Shown here one piece after another: positions 28,602 to 38,457 of a stretch of DNA of 64,000 nt. The position numbers and the translations under genes were made by a program. Source of the stretch: Acinetobacter sp. ANC 4648 (GTDB lineage: Bacteria; Pseudomonadota; Gammaproteobacteria; Pseudomonadales; Moraxellaceae); the NCBI RefSeq assembly GCF_002135345.1, contig NZ_NEGI01000004.1, positions 154,891 to 218,890 on the forward strand, read 5' to 3'. Under the pieces are notes generated by a model that worked only from the letters and a program-made list of their open reading frames with translations, was not told the DNA's origin and searched no databases. Positions within the stretch are counted from its first letter, which is position 1; each line of letters opens with the position of its first letter.

Positions 28602-30437
28602 TTAAAAATTGAGTTTAAATGCCAATGAAGCAAAGTCCCTGTCATCTAAAGTAGAAAATTCATTTGAACCAAAGAAATTAGTATATGAAAGCTCTGTTAC
28701 ATACTTCTTTTGATATGTTGCAGATACCCCTGCACTAATTGCCATTTGACCTTCCTGAAAGTTTGGACCATAGCCTTTGACATCATGTCGGAACATTAAA
28801 CTTGGCGAAACCGTTGTTTGTGCAAGTAAATCGTTATAACTCAATGCACCGCGTAAACGATAACCGAATGACCACTCCTCAAAGAATCCTTTATCATTAC
28901 AATATTTTTCATTTAAATCCTGAACTTCTTTATCGGATAATTGTCCTGTTTTAGGGGTAATACAATAAGTTTCTAATTTTGATGGATCATAAGCACCGGT
29001 CGATAAACCACTGCGACCAAATGCACCACTGCGACCAAAATGATAGTTCCCGACATCGCTAATATGGTTAATACCCAACTCCCCTACCAAAGATAAAGCA
29101 CTTGCACCCAATACATTCGGGATCGTATTGGCAGCACCAAGTGTAAATTGGGTCACAGGAACTCGCGCAAAACCATTGATTCGCTCACCTAATTTTAAAG
29201 TGTCACCGGCTGCTGTGAGTGGAGTATCATCATACAAAGCTTGAGCATACACAATATCGGTACTGTTAAAGTGTAATGGCATATTTGGCTTATAATTTAA
29301 CTCACTAAAAATAGCGGTCTTACCGACCTTACCCGTTAAGCTTAGACCATACATTTCAATATCTTGAGGATAAACTGAAACAATTCTAGCAGTGTGATAG
29401 TTTTGGGCACCTGGCTCAGAAACAACAACACCATCAAAGTGTAAAATACGGCTATGATAATTTGCATAGTATGCCCCAAGTTCAGCATTATTTAGACTTG
29501 GAATGATTTGCTTAATGGCAATACCATATTGACCACTATTTTTTGCATATTCACTGGGTAAACGGGCCACTGTAAAATCCAATGGGCCATTAATCGCTTG
29601 ATCTGTTGTAAATCCTGGGCCACCAATTAAAAGTGGTCCACAATTTTCTGCAAAAACATCGGAGACTTCAAAGAAAGTACCGCAACCATCAATCACTGAA
29701 GGTCTGAATTTAAATTGATAAAAACCTTCAACTTTAAGTTTATCGCTCAACCCTGCAATAAAAGAGAACATTTCCACAGGAATGATGCGCTCTTTAACCT
29801 CTCCCCCTGGACGATTCATTGCAGCATAATCAAATGCACTGACTGAATTTAAACCATTTTGGAAAAATTGCGACTTCCCCCAACTCAATGCATGCTTACC
29901 TAATTTCAAATCTAAACTTTTTGCATTTTCAAAATTAAAATTTTTCCAAATATAAGCATCCCAAAGGTCGATGCCTTTAAATTTAACCAGCCGTGGCCAT
30001 GTTGAATCATCAAAAGTTATAAAATCGCCTTTTCCAGTTTCATAGGCATGGTCATACCAATATTTAGCACTAATTACAGCACCTTGTTGTTGGCCATTTA
30101 AACGAACTTCCGTTAAACCTTTAATTATCTGAGAAACAGCATCACCTTTTTCAAAGTTGGCACGACCATTATCACCATTAATGTCGATACCCGAACCCTC
30201 TTTACCAATACTGAGTGCATCTGGTTTATAGAGTAATGTACCATCAGCATTTTGTGTACTCCAACTTTGACCAATACTTAAACTGGTATTTGTTTCAAAC
30301 TTCCAATCGTCATTGATGTCAAAACTGGCAGCAGTCACTTTTGACATGGATAGGATTAAACCTAAAGAAATGCCAACCCTTTGAATGAATAAAACATGAT
30401 TTTTTTTTTCATTAAAATATATATACTTATTCACCAT
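28602..30437 (-). CDS. DUF1302 family outer-membrane protein
   Basis: A 611-residue protein with a signal peptide (about residues 1-37, after a polar N-terminus) and a beta-rich mature part. It carries DUF1302 landmarks: NTSLSIGQSWSTQNADGTLL, GVDI-like GSGIDINGDNGRANFEKGD, LKLGKHALSWGKSQFFQNGL and FDYAAMNRPGGEVKERIIP. The last strand ends in phenylalanine (FKLNF), usual for outer-membrane barrels. These proteins often sit with genes for degrading hydrophobic esters or steroids and are thought to be substrate channels. It is co-oriented with the adjacent hydrolase gene. Confidence 0.85.
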   Translation of the reverse strand: MVNKYIYFNEKKNHVLFIQRVGISLGLILSMSKVTAASFDINDDWKFETNTSLSIGQSWSTQNADGTLLYKPDALSIGKEGSGIDINGDNGRANFEKGDAVSQIIKGLTEVRLNGQQQGAVISAKYWYDHAYETGKGDFITFDDSTWPRLVKFKGIDLWDAYIWKNFNFENAKSLDLKLGKHALSWGKSQFFQNGLNSVSAFDYAAMNRPGGEVKERIIPVEMFSFIAGLSDKLKVEGFYQFKFRPSVIDGCGTFFEVSDVFAENCGPLLIGGPGFTTDQAINGPLDFTVARLPSEYAKNSGQYGIAIKQIIPSLNNAELGAYYANYHSRILHFDGVVVSEPGAQNYHTARIVSVYPQDIEMYGLSLTGKVGKTAIFSELNYKPNMPLHFNSTDIVYAQALYDDTPLTAAGDTLKLGERINGFARVPVTQFTLGAANTIPNVLGASALSLVGELGINHISDVGNYHFGRSGAFGRSGLSTGAYDPSKLETYCITPKTGQLSDKEVQDLNEKYCNDKGFFEEWSFGYRLRGALSYNDLLAQTTVSPSLMFRHDVKGYGPNFQEGQMAISAGVSATYQKKYVTELSYTNFFGSNEFSTLDDRDFASLAFKLNF

Positions 30438-30631
30438 ATCATCTCCATATAGATATGATTTATTTTGATCAACTTTCTACCCTCCAGAATGCCGCGGGTA
30501 AACAGAAGCACGAATTATTGTTTTATAAAATCCATTCGCAGCCTATTGCTAACGAATGAGCAAAAGCTGCAAAACTGAGGTATTGCAAAATTAGGCTTAA
30601 ACCTTAAAAAACTAAAACATATGTTGCTTAA

Positions 30632-31222
30632 TTACGCCGACATTACACAATCATCCACTAAATCGAGCTGCTGAATAAATTGTTCAGCCTGTGGCCAAGG
30701 ACCAAAACCAGCTGCAGGATTAAGATGACCAACAGCCCCTAAATTAACCAGTTGACTGCCCCATGTTTTGGCCATATTTGCAACAGCATCATCACTGGCT
30801 AAATGGTCATTGCTACTGGCGATGACAATACTTGGAAAAGGCAAGATTTGACTCGGTAAAGGTGCCCAGCCTTCTTGTCTAAGCGTATCTGAACTTGGGT
30901 AGTTTTCTGGCCAACTTTCAGATAAGTCAGGTGGTGTTACCAGTAACGCTCCTTTAATCTCGTGCTGATACTTAGCTGCCCAATGTATGGTCATCAATAC
31001 ACCTGCACTGTGTGCAACTAAAATGACAGGACCATCTATTTTCTCCAACTCTGCCTGAATCCGATCAACTCGTTTTGCACAATTCAGTTTATCGGTATCT
31101 GCAGGCGGCACAGAACGTACCTTGACCAAACGTGTCTCTAGTATGGTTTGCCAATGTTCTTCAACGTGATCACGTAAGCCTGGAATGATTAAAACAGTCG
31201 CCTTTGTCAGTATTTTTTCCAT
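30632..31222 (-). CDS. RBBP9/YdeN-type serine hydrolase
   Basis: A 196-residue alpha/beta hydrolase. The nucleophile elbow is LVAHSAGVL (Ser about residue 72) and the histidine lies in GAVGHLNPAAGFGPWPQAEQF; SSNDHLAS probably bears the acid. The family is cytoplasmic and its substrates are poorly known. It lies upstream of the DUF1302 gene and is divergent from the AraC regulator. Confidence 0.88.
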   Translation of the reverse strand: MEKILTKATVLIIPGLRDHVEEHWQTILETRLVKVRSVPPADTDKLNCAKRVDRIQAELEKIDGPVILVAHSAGVLMTIHWAAKYQHEIKGALLVTPPDLSESWPENYPSSDTLRQEGWAPLPSQILPFPSIVIASSNDHLASDDAVANMAKTWGSQLVNLGAVGHLNPAAGFGPWPQAEQFIQQLDLVDDCVMSA

Positions 31223-31320
31223 CTCTACACCTTTAAACTTAATGGCTTGCTGAAGGTCATGAATGATATAAATTTCATATCCACAATAAAGAGTAGGCTT
31301 TTCAAATGATGCACATTGGG

Positions 31321-31348
31321 TGTCAAACTCTTGTCATTTGATGACAAA
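31321..31348. promoter_or_regulatory. Candidate regulator site between hydrolase and AraC genes
   Basis: Two direct TGTCA half-sites, 11 bp apart, plus an inverted TGACA lie in the divergent spacer. They resemble the TTTGTC..GTCA elements found at 39.6 and 41.0 kb, so the AraC protein may bind here too. Confidence 0.35.
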
Positions 31349-31531
31349 TCGTTTAAAACTATCTAAGATGCTAAAAATATTTTTAAGTAATTAAAAGAAG
31401 TTAAAAACAAGCGAATAAAGATGCATAATTGCTTTACGGCCAAAGTAAATACTTGAGATTAGAGACTAAGTATTTGGGCTATAAATAAAGACTGACTAGG
31501 AAGGTTAGTTTAAAAATAAGGAGATAATGAA

Positions 31532-32542
31532 ATGGTTCCTCTGGCCCATACAGCCGTTCTGAAAAATTATGTGGATGTTACCCAGCAATTTAATGTCAAT
31601 CCTTACCATTTATTATCCAGTGTTGGACTCTGCCCCACTCAATTAAATAATACTAAACAGCGTATTCCTGTAGATAAGGCAGTAGCATTACTAGAACAGT
31701 CAGCTCAGATCAGTGGTTGTGAAGTGTTCGGTTTACACATGGCCGAACAACGACAACTCTCAGATTTCGGAGAAATTAGTCTATTACTGAATTATCAACA
31801 TACCTTACGTGATGCTTTGCAGACGATCGTCCGATACCGTAATTTACTCAACAATTCACTTGCGATTTATATCGAAGAAGTGGGCAATACCGTCATTATT
31901 CGAGAAGAAGTGGTAACGACGACCTCAGTCTACAGCCGTCAGGCGACTGAGCTTGCGCTTGGAATTATGCACCGTTTCTGCGCCGCATTACTGGCTCAGA
32001 AATGGCGACCATTAAGTATACATTTCACCCACAGTGCACCCAATGATCTCTCTGTACACCGACGCATTTTTGGATGTTCATTAGAGTTTGGCAGTGAATT
32101 CAATGGTATTGTCTGCACAGCAGCAGAGCTTGATACAGCCAATCCACAAGCCAATACAGCCATGGCCGATCATGCGCAACGTTATCTGGATATATTACAA
32201 AATAACAGTGAATCTTCTATTATTTTTGATATCCGCAAAAGTATTTATCTACTTCTCCCTATGGGCCGTGCCACCATTGATCAGATCGCACAAACGCATG
32301 GAATTAACGTGCGAACATTACAGCGTCGTTTAGAAGCATCTCAAACCAGTTTTAGTGATTTAATCAATGATGTACGTCGTAACTTAGTATTCCGTTACCT
32401 GCAAAATCTCAATTACTCACTCGGCCAAGTCTCTGATATTCTTGGTTATTCTACGCCGAGCTCTTTTACCCGCTGGTTTATCAGTCAGTTTGAAATAGCA
32501 CCAACCACTTGGCGTAATATCAATAAAGCTATACTCAACTAA
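31532..32542 (+). CDS. AraC family transcriptional regulator
   Basis: A 336-residue regulator. The N-terminal 200 residues are an Arabinose_bd/OruR-type sensor domain (LLSSVGLCPTQLNNTKQRIP). The C-terminal domain has two helix-turn-helix motifs, ATIDQIAQTHGINVRTLQRR and QVSDILGYSTPSSFTRWF. An AAGGAG ribosome site precedes the ATG. It lies in the middle of the catabolic block, divergent from the hydrolase gene, and is the obvious candidate regulator. Confidence 0.93.
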   Translation: MVPLAHTAVLKNYVDVTQQFNVNPYHLLSSVGLCPTQLNNTKQRIPVDKAVALLEQSAQISGCEVFGLHMAEQRQLSDFGEISLLLNYQHTLRDALQTIVRYRNLLNNSLAIYIEEVGNTVIIREEVVTTTSVYSRQATELALGIMHRFCAALLAQKWRPLSIHFTHSAPNDLSVHRRIFGCSLEFGSEFNGIVCTAAELDTANPQANTAMADHAQRYLDILQNNSESSIIFDIRKSIYLLLPMGRATIDQIAQTHGINVRTLQRRLEASQTSFSDLINDVRRNLVFRYLQNLNYSLGQVSDILGYSTPSSFTRWFISQFEIAPTTWRNINKAILN

Positions 32543-32946
32543 TTGAGTCTATGCTTTATATTATTAGGGCATTAGATACCACAACAATATTTTTATTTAC
32601 AACGCAAAAGACAGGTATCGCGATAAAAAGAAGTTTCATCGAATGAAATTTCACGTATCGATGCATGATCAGACGGGAAAAAGCACTGAGTATATGCGAT
32701 AAAAAAGAAAGCATTTTCTGACTTCAAGCGATTGAAATAAGATGCCATTTACTTGTAAAAACATATCATTTGAAGTGAATAAACGATGAATATGGAGCTG
32801 ATTGAAAAATCATAAATGAAAGAAGTCTATTCATAACCTTACCATAGACCTTCTCTCATATTAGATACACATCAGGGGGAGATTTTACTGATTAAAATTT
32901 CACATTTTTTTTATAGTAGCAAAAATCTGTTTTGATTACTTTAAAA
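32543..32946. other. Convergent intergenic stretch, about 400 bp
   Basis: Spacer between the 3' ends of the regulator and exporter genes. It holds short inverted repeats (for example TTTCATCGAATGAAA near 32635) but no clear terminator and no gene. Confidence 0.45.
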
Positions 32947-33957
32947 CTAGAACCACCAACGCATCAACATTAATACCAATAGCACCAGGAAAATACTTTC
33001 ACCCACCATCAATAGAATTGGCTTAATCCCTACAGATGCGAGCTCTTTCAATTGAGTTTTCATACCCAAAGCACTGATCGCAATAATCAGGCACCAGCGT
33101 GATAATTCATTTACCCCACCTTGTACGACAACAGGTATCCATCCAGTACTATTGATACATGCCAACAGTAAAAAGCCTACTGCAAACCAAGGCAGTAACG
33201 GTGGTCGTTGACCCGTTGAATCATCTCCCTGCATGCGCGTAATCATTGCTGCGCAAACAATCACTGGAAGTAACATTGCGACTCTCATCAATTTAACAAC
33301 AGTTGCAGTATCACCTGTTTCTGTAGACATACTATAACCAGCACCGACTACCTGTGCGACATCATGGATCGTAGCACCCAAAAATATACCCGCGGCTTGC
33401 GGCGATAACTCAAGCCAGTTTGCAATCATCGGATACACAATCATGGCTAAGGTCGAAAGTGCTGAAACACCAATCACGGTAAATAAAGTGGCTTTTTCTT
33501 TTTGTGGATGATTCGGAAAAGCTGCTGACAATGCTAGTGCCGCGGAGGCACCACAAATTGCGGTAGCACCGCCCGTGAGCATGCCAAAAAGCCGCTGAAA
33601 ACCAAGCATTTTAGCAGCCACGACTGAAACTGAAATAGTCACGATAACCAGCGTTACCACTAAGGCCACAGGCTGCCACCCCAAAGCAGTAATTTGCCCC
33701 AGCGTAATACGCATCCCAAGTAAAGCAATACCAATACGTAAAACTGTACGTGCAGTAAACTCAATACCTATTTTGCACTTACTATCTGCAGATAGGAAAT
33801 TGAGTCCCATTCCCAACAGTAGCGCAAATAACATCACTGGAGCACCATAGTGCTCTGATAAAAAACAGGCAGCGGCAGCAACAACGACACTGACGATAAA
33901 ACCTGGCATTAACTCTCGTGTTCGCTGACCCAGATCAATTAATTTTAGGCTATTCAT
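32947..33957 (-). CDS. YeiH-family putative sulfate/sulfite exporter
   Basis: A 336-residue inner-membrane protein with about ten transmembrane helices and the family blocks GLNFLSADSKCKIGIEFTAR, LRIGIALLGMRITLGQI, GGATAICGASAALALSAAFP and GIFLGATIHDVAQVVGAGYS. Members are thought to export sulfite or sulfate, often beside sulfonate-degradation genes. The start at 33957 is chosen because GGAG lies 6 nt upstream; the frame begins within the Rieske gene's stop region. It is the last gene of the operon. Confidence 0.88.
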   Translation of the reverse strand: MNSLKLIDLGQRTRELMPGFIVSVVVAAAACFLSEHYGAPVMLFALLLGMGLNFLSADSKCKIGIEFTARTVLRIGIALLGMRITLGQITALGWQPVALVVTLVIVTISVSVVAAKMLGFQRLFGMLTGGATAICGASAALALSAAFPNHPQKEKATLFTVIGVSALSTLAMIVYPMIANWLELSPQAAGIFLGATIHDVAQVVGAGYSMSTETGDTATVVKLMRVAMLLPVIVCAAMITRMQGDDSTGQRPPLLPWFAVGFLLLACINSTGWIPVVVQGGVNELSRWCLIIAISALGMKTQLKELASVGIKPILLMVGESIFLVLLVLMLMRWWF

Positions 33958-34276
33958 GTCGCTCTCCTTGCTCCATGATAATAAATACTTGCTCTCCAAC
34001 CACCTCTACAGGATACGAAGCAACTTTAAGTTGAGTTGAATTCAATAAATAACCATTGGCTAAATCAAAACGTAACCCATGTGCACAGCACTGAATGACC
34101 CTCCCTTCCAATTTTCCACTAAATAACGAAGCACCCTGATGCGGGCAACTGTCATCAATTGCGTAAAATTGAGAAGCAATATTAAAGAGTGCAAGTGATT
34201 TATCTCCAATCATCAGGAATACTCGTGTACCTAAAGCTGGTATTTTTTCTAGCGGCACTTGAAAACGAGCTGTCAT
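33950..34276 (-). CDS. Rieske-type [2Fe-2S] ferredoxin
   Basis: A 108-residue Rieske protein with both ligand pairs: CPHQGASLFSGKLEG (Cys-x-His) and QCCAHGLRFDL (Cys-x2-His). Length and lack of extra domains fit a soluble electron carrier like those of ring- or alkyl-hydroxylating systems. It overlaps the DsbA-like gene by 4 bp and the exporter by 8 bp, indicating translational coupling. Its oxygenase partner is not obvious, since TauD enzymes do not need a ferredoxin. Confidence 0.9.
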   Translation of the reverse strand: MTARFQVPLEKIPALGTRVFLMIGDKSLALFNIASQFYAIDDSCPHQGASLFSGKLEGRVIQCCAHGLRFDLANGYLLNSTQLKVASYPVEVVGEQVFIIMEQGERHE

Positions 34277-34932
34277 GTCACTTGTCCTTGAGTTGCAAGT
34301 GCTTCAAGCATCGCTTTATAAAGTACGTCTGCTGAATGCGCTCCTGCTAAGGTTGAACGACCATCAAAAATAAAGTAAGGCACGCCATTACCACCGGTAT
34401 TAGCAGATCTAAATGGTTCATCAGACTGATTTAGATTTTTGCTTAGTGTCGCAGCTGAAAATCCACAGAATTCTGCAATTTTCAATAAAACTTCTATATC
34501 ACCAATATCTTCTGAATGATGAAAATATGCTGCGAATAACTGTTCTAGTAGCATGTCGCACTGTTCTTGACGCCCAACTTTTAAAGCATTTTCCATCAAA
34601 TAGTGTGCTTTAGCTGTATTAGGCATCCGTATAATGCGATCAAAATCAATATCAACACCGATGACATTCGCTGCCTGACGAACTTGAGTCTGTCGCATAC
34701 GAACAGAAGTCACACTACCTAATCTTTTCAAATAAAAAGCCTGAAAAGGCACCCCTTCAACAGGCAAATCTGGAATGAGCTGTACACCATGCCAAAATAA
34801 TTTCACCTCAACATCAGGATTACTTTGATGTAGTTGTTTTATAGCAGCCTGTAACTGACGCTTTCCAATCAAACACCAAGGACAAATAAAATCAAAAAAG
34901 ACATCTACATTTAATTTACGCTTTATCATCAA
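34273..34932 (-). CDS. DsbA-family (FrnE/HCCA-isomerase-like) oxidoreductase
   Basis: A 219-residue thioredoxin-fold protein with a CPWC site in VFFDFICPWCLIGKRQL near the N-terminus, and a conserved GVPYFIFDGRSTLAGA near the C-terminus. No signal peptide is seen, so it is cytoplasmic like FrnE or 2-hydroxychromene-2-carboxylate isomerases. It overlaps both neighbours by 4 bp. Its role in the pathway is unclear. Confidence 0.88.
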   Translation of the reverse strand: MMIKRKLNVDVFFDFICPWCLIGKRQLQAAIKQLHQSNPDVEVKLFWHGVQLIPDLPVEGVPFQAFYLKRLGSVTSVRMRQTQVRQAANVIGVDIDFDRIIRMPNTAKAHYLMENALKVGRQEQCDMLLEQLFAAYFHHSEDIGDIEVLLKIAEFCGFSAATLSKNLNQSDEPFRSANTGGNGVPYFIFDGRSTLAGAHSADVLYKAMLEALATQGQVT

Positions 34933-36257
34933 TTATCTACGCTCTGTTCACTGTTAGGCTGCCATACAACTTGCCCATTCAATCGTTCCATATCTCGGTG
35001 GTAATGGCATTTGGCATAAAACAACACCGCAGCCGCCAGAATACTGATCAGCGGCATTAACTGAAATGCATTATGTAAGCCAATCACGTCAGATACTTTA
35101 CCAATCACCAAAGGCCCAAGTGCCAGTCCCAATAAGTTATTGGCTAAGGTTAATGTTGCAAAAGCAGTACTATGTACAGAATGGTGAGTCAAATTGGCGA
35201 CCATCGCACTGGTTGGACCATTGGTGCCTATCGCAATAAACATTCCAATAGCAATCAGTAATAACTGGGCAGGACCAGTGGACAAGGCAAATGCGATTGA
35301 TAACAACACGCAGCCTCCCAAACAATAGGCAATCGCTAAACTTACTTTACGATCTGGGCGATCTCGCCCGAGACGATCACAGAGCATGCCACATAAAATG
35401 GTACCTACTGCACTGAACAGGACAATGACTGCTGCTGTGATACCAGCTTTATCGGTACTCATACCATAATATCGATTTAAATAACTCGGCAGCCACACAA
35501 TCACTGAACCACCGACAAACAATTGCAAGCCGCTACCAATGTAAGTTGCAATTACAGAACGGCTGGAATAGATTGTTTTTAGCGGTTTATGACTTTGAAT
35601 TGCATTCTTCTCTATAGAGTCAGTTAAATCTGGTGAGATAATTTTTTTTTCTTTAACAACAATTGGATATAAAATAGCTAAAACCAAACCAAACAAAGCC
35701 ATGCCACCAAATGCCCAGCGCCAGCCAAAATGTTCAGCCATTACGCCACCTAGCGCCATGCCTAAAAACGAGCCGAAGATACCACCTGCCATGAAAGCGC
35801 TTGCCAATGTTGCCCGCATTTCTCGAGGAAATACCGCCACAACTACAGCAATACCAACACTGCCATATGCGGCTTCACCTACGCCTACCATAAAACGGGC
35901 AATCAGCATATGTTGATAGTTTTCTGCAAGTGCACAGCCTAGTGTAGCTAAGCTCCACAGCACAGCCATCAAGGTTAAGCTTCTGACTCGACCAAAACGG
36001 TCTGCCAATATCGATAAAGGCAAGGTCAATAAACCAACCATCAATGCCACAATACCGCTTAATAAACCTAACTGACTATCACTGAGTACCCACTCAGTCT
36101 TGATGAGAGGAAAGACTGCATTTAACACTTGTCGTGACATGTAATCTGAAATAAGCAAACCAAATGTCAGGGCAAATACAACCCATGCATATTTACGAGG
36201 AATACCCATTGATGTATCTACACTATTCGTATGCACTGTATATTGATGAGCACCCAT
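34929..36257 (-). CDS. MFS transporter, likely organic-anion/acid uptake
   Basis: A 442-residue permease with twelve predicted helices. The loop 2-3 signature is LSILADRFGRVRSL and the family-typical RFMVGVGEAAYGS follows. It is probably a proton symporter feeding the substrate of this operon into the cell. It starts after a 174-bp spacer that carries a direct repeat and a hairpin, so it may have its own promoter or be differentially expressed. Confidence 0.9.
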   Translation of the reverse strand: MGAHQYTVHTNSVDTSMGIPRKYAWVVFALTFGLLISDYMSRQVLNAVFPLIKTEWVLSDSQLGLLSGIVALMVGLLTLPLSILADRFGRVRSLTLMAVLWSLATLGCALAENYQHMLIARFMVGVGEAAYGSVGIAVVVAVFPREMRATLASAFMAGGIFGSFLGMALGGVMAEHFGWRWAFGGMALFGLVLAILYPIVVKEKKIISPDLTDSIEKNAIQSHKPLKTIYSSRSVIATYIGSGLQLFVGGSVIVWLPSYLNRYYGMSTDKAGITAAVIVLFSAVGTILCGMLCDRLGRDRPDRKVSLAIAYCLGGCVLLSIAFALSTGPAQLLLIAIGMFIAIGTNGPTSAMVANLTHHSVHSTAFATLTLANNLLGLALGPLVIGKVSDVIGLHNAFQLMPLISILAAAVLFYAKCHYHRDMERLNGQVVWQPNSEQSVDN

Positions 36258-36273
36258 ACGATCTCCTTGTGTG

Positions 36274-36390
36274 TTTTTATAATTTCTATATCTAGCCAGT
36301 GTAGTACCGCGTTACCACTTATATAAGTTTTATACTTATGGACATTACGATCCCTTATATTTTTATAATTTATATCTAGCCAGTGCAGGA
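36274..36390. repeat. Direct repeat upstream of the MFS gene
   Basis: A block of about 27 bp is present twice, at 36274-36300 and about 36359-36384. It reads TTTTTATAATTT then TATATCTAGCCAGTG, with a 2-base difference in spacing. It may be a duplicated operator or a small local duplication. Confidence 0.6.
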
Positions 36391-36418
36391 TCGCATTTCT
36401 GCTCAGAAACGCGATCCT
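36387..36418. other. Hairpin between BKACE and MFS genes
   Basis: AGGATCGC / GCGATCCT arms continue into a TTTCTG/AGAAA pairing around a short loop. No T run follows on the minus strand, so it may be a processing or stability element, or a weak attenuator that lowers transporter expression. Confidence 0.5.
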
Positions 36419-36431
36419 TGCTCTTACATGC

Positions 36432-37526
36432 TTATGCTGAATACTTAAGTTTAGATTCTTTTGTATTCATGATGTCTTGACGGTGAGGAAAGCCCTTTTG
36501 CCCTGGCTGACGATTTGGTGCCATCCCATTTGCAAGCAAGGTTTCTTCAATACTATCGTACTGCACACCAATACGATAAATTTCACGTGCTTCTTTACCT
36601 GATGCAATTTCACGACCCAACTCATGCGCAATACGTACGGTTTGCTCAATCTGTTGTACCGATGAAAAGCGTTTGCCATGCTGATCAATAATGGTGTCTT
36701 CATTGCCTACACGCGCATGAAGGCCCATCGCCATAGACATGGTGTTAAACGGCAGGACATTTTTCAGTAAAGATTCTGACGTTAACGTACAACCGTCTGG
36801 TACACGATGAATAAAGTTAAAGAAATTAAATGGATTTGGCCCATCAAAACCTCCACCAATCCCAATCCAAGTTAAATTCATTGGCCCCATGTACAGACCT
36901 TTACGTACCATGCGTTCCAAAGTCTCAAGACCATGCATACCCGTGAGTTGAAAATGCGGCTGAATCCCATTGGCAGTTAAACGTTTTAAATGTTCAGTCA
37001 ACCATGCAGGCCCTGCAGGAACGGTCATTTCGGCATAGGCAGCTTGAATTGCAGGATGTTCGAGTGAAGTGCCTTTTAAATATTCAGGATACAGCAACTC
37101 CATGATATTCATTTGCGTAGTATTGACAGCGACCGTGACTTGATCTGGTTTTGGTGTTAATTCAGCTAACATATGACGTGTGTCGTCACTTAACCAAAGC
37201 GCTGCCTCACCTTCACTTTCAGGTGCAAAAGAAATTGAGCCCCCCACTTGAATAATCATATCAGGTACGGCTTCGCGTACACCTGCAATCAGTTCATTAA
37301 ACTTTGATAGACGTTTCGAACCTTTACCATCAAGCTCGCGTACATGTAAATGTAGGACTGTTGCACCAGCTTCATAGCAATCGACCGCTTTTTGGATTTG
37401 TTCTTCCATCGTCACTGGAATATCTTCTGGAAAATCTTCTGGCATCCACTCAGGCCCATAAGGCGCAACAGTAATAACCACTTTTTCCATATTTTCTGGG
37501 TGCAAAGAATCGTCAAAAAATTGCAT
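36432..37526 (-). CDS. Beta-keto acid cleavage enzyme (BKACE, DUF849)
   Basis: A 364-residue TIM-barrel enzyme. BKACEs use acetyl-CoA to cleave a beta-keto acid into acetoacetate plus a new acyl-CoA. The metal-binding HLHVRE motif is near residue 60, followed by QVGGSISFAPESEGE and PHFQLTGMHGLE. Family members act on 3-keto-5-aminohexanoate, dehydrocarnitine and others; the specificity here cannot be read. It is flanked by the TauD-like and MFS genes in one transcription unit. The acetoacetate product fits the nearby CoA-transferase. Confidence 0.9.
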   Translation of the reverse strand: MQFFDDSLHPENMEKVVITVAPYGPEWMPEDFPEDIPVTMEEQIQKAVDCYEAGATVLHLHVRELDGKGSKRLSKFNELIAGVREAVPDMIIQVGGSISFAPESEGEAALWLSDDTRHMLAELTPKPDQVTVAVNTTQMNIMELLYPEYLKGTSLEHPAIQAAYAEMTVPAGPAWLTEHLKRLTANGIQPHFQLTGMHGLETLERMVRKGLYMGPMNLTWIGIGGGFDGPNPFNFFNFIHRVPDGCTLTSESLLKNVLPFNTMSMAMGLHARVGNEDTIIDQHGKRFSSVQQIEQTVRIAHELGREIASGKEAREIYRIGVQYDSIEETLLANGMAPNRQPGQKGFPHRQDIMNTKESKLKYSA

Positions 37527-37584
37527 AAGTATTTCCTATTTTATTTTCAAATTGTTTAATTAGATGATAATACAACCCATAAAC

Positions 37585-38433
37585 TTAGTAAGTTGCATCA
37601 CCAATAATGCCCGCTCGTTCCATTTTTCGATGACAGGCTGGATAGTCCATTACGGCATAATGTTGTGTGCTGCGGTTATCCCAAATTGCAATACTGTTCG
37701 GTTCCCAACTCCAGCGCACTTGATACTCTGGAATACTGGCTTGGGAAATTAAGTAGCGTAGCAATTCCCCTGCGCCTGGATTCGCATCTTGCCCAAACCG
37801 TACTCGCTCCTTGGTATGATAATTACTGATATGCGTAGTAAATGAATTTACATACAGAATCTTTTCACCTGTTTCTGGATGTGTACGTACTATAGGGTGT
37901 TCAGCATCTGGAAATCTCGCTTTTAACTCTAAACGCTTTTCAACTGGCATTGCCGCACCAAAACTGGCTTCAATGCTGTGATAAGCACGTAATTCTGCAA
38001 TCTTGCTTTTGACATCTTCAGGCAAGTTTTTATATGCCATGATCATATTGGTCCACATAGTGTCCCCACCCACTGACGGGCATTCTACACAGCGCAGCAC
38101 TGCTCCCATCGGTGGGACTTTACGCCAGCTTGCATCGCTATGCCACGCATTTTCATAACGATCAATTGGGCTGTCAGGACTCTTATAAATTTGTACTAGT
38201 CCTGGATGATCAGGATGACTACCCACAGCTGGATGATTTTCCAACTGTCCAAAACGTTCCGCAAATGCGACATGCTCAGCACGAGTCAAATCCTGATTCC
38301 GCAGAAAAACAACTTGATGCTTCAGCAGCTGTGTGCGAATTTCAGAAAATAAACCATCATCATGAATTGCATCTGCCAGATTTATACCGTGCAGCTCAGC
38401 ACCTATATTGCAAGTTAACTGTTCAATTTGCAT
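37585..38433 (-). CDS. TauD/TfdA-type alpha-ketoglutarate-dependent dioxygenase
   Basis: A 282-residue non-heme iron oxygenase. The iron triad is HSD (in AWHSDASWRKVPPMG, about residue 98) and the distal His in WDNRSTQHYAVMDY (about residue 262). The co-substrate arginine lies in CHRKMERAGI. Segments GGDTMWTNMIMAYKNL and IVRTHPETGEKILYVN are close to taurine dioxygenase. Enzymes of this type hydroxylate a sulfonate carbon and release sulfite, or cleave aryloxy ethers. The YeiH-type exporter in the same operon favours a sulfonate. Confidence 0.92.
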   Translation of the reverse strand: MQIEQLTCNIGAELHGINLADAIHDDGLFSEIRTQLLKHQVVFLRNQDLTRAEHVAFAERFGQLENHPAVGSHPDHPGLVQIYKSPDSPIDRYENAWHSDASWRKVPPMGAVLRCVECPSVGGDTMWTNMIMAYKNLPEDVKSKIAELRAYHSIEASFGAAMPVEKRLELKARFPDAEHPIVRTHPETGEKILYVNSFTTHISNYHTKERVRFGQDANPGAGELLRYLISQASIPEYQVRWSWEPNSIAIWDNRSTQHYAVMDYPACHRKMERAGIIGDATY

Positions 38434-38457
38434 AAGAAATCCCTTCCAATTACAAAC

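Noticed and set aside
38112..38435. 107-codon plus-strand frame
   Set aside because: It is the antisense shadow of the TauD-like gene, whose motifs are unambiguous.
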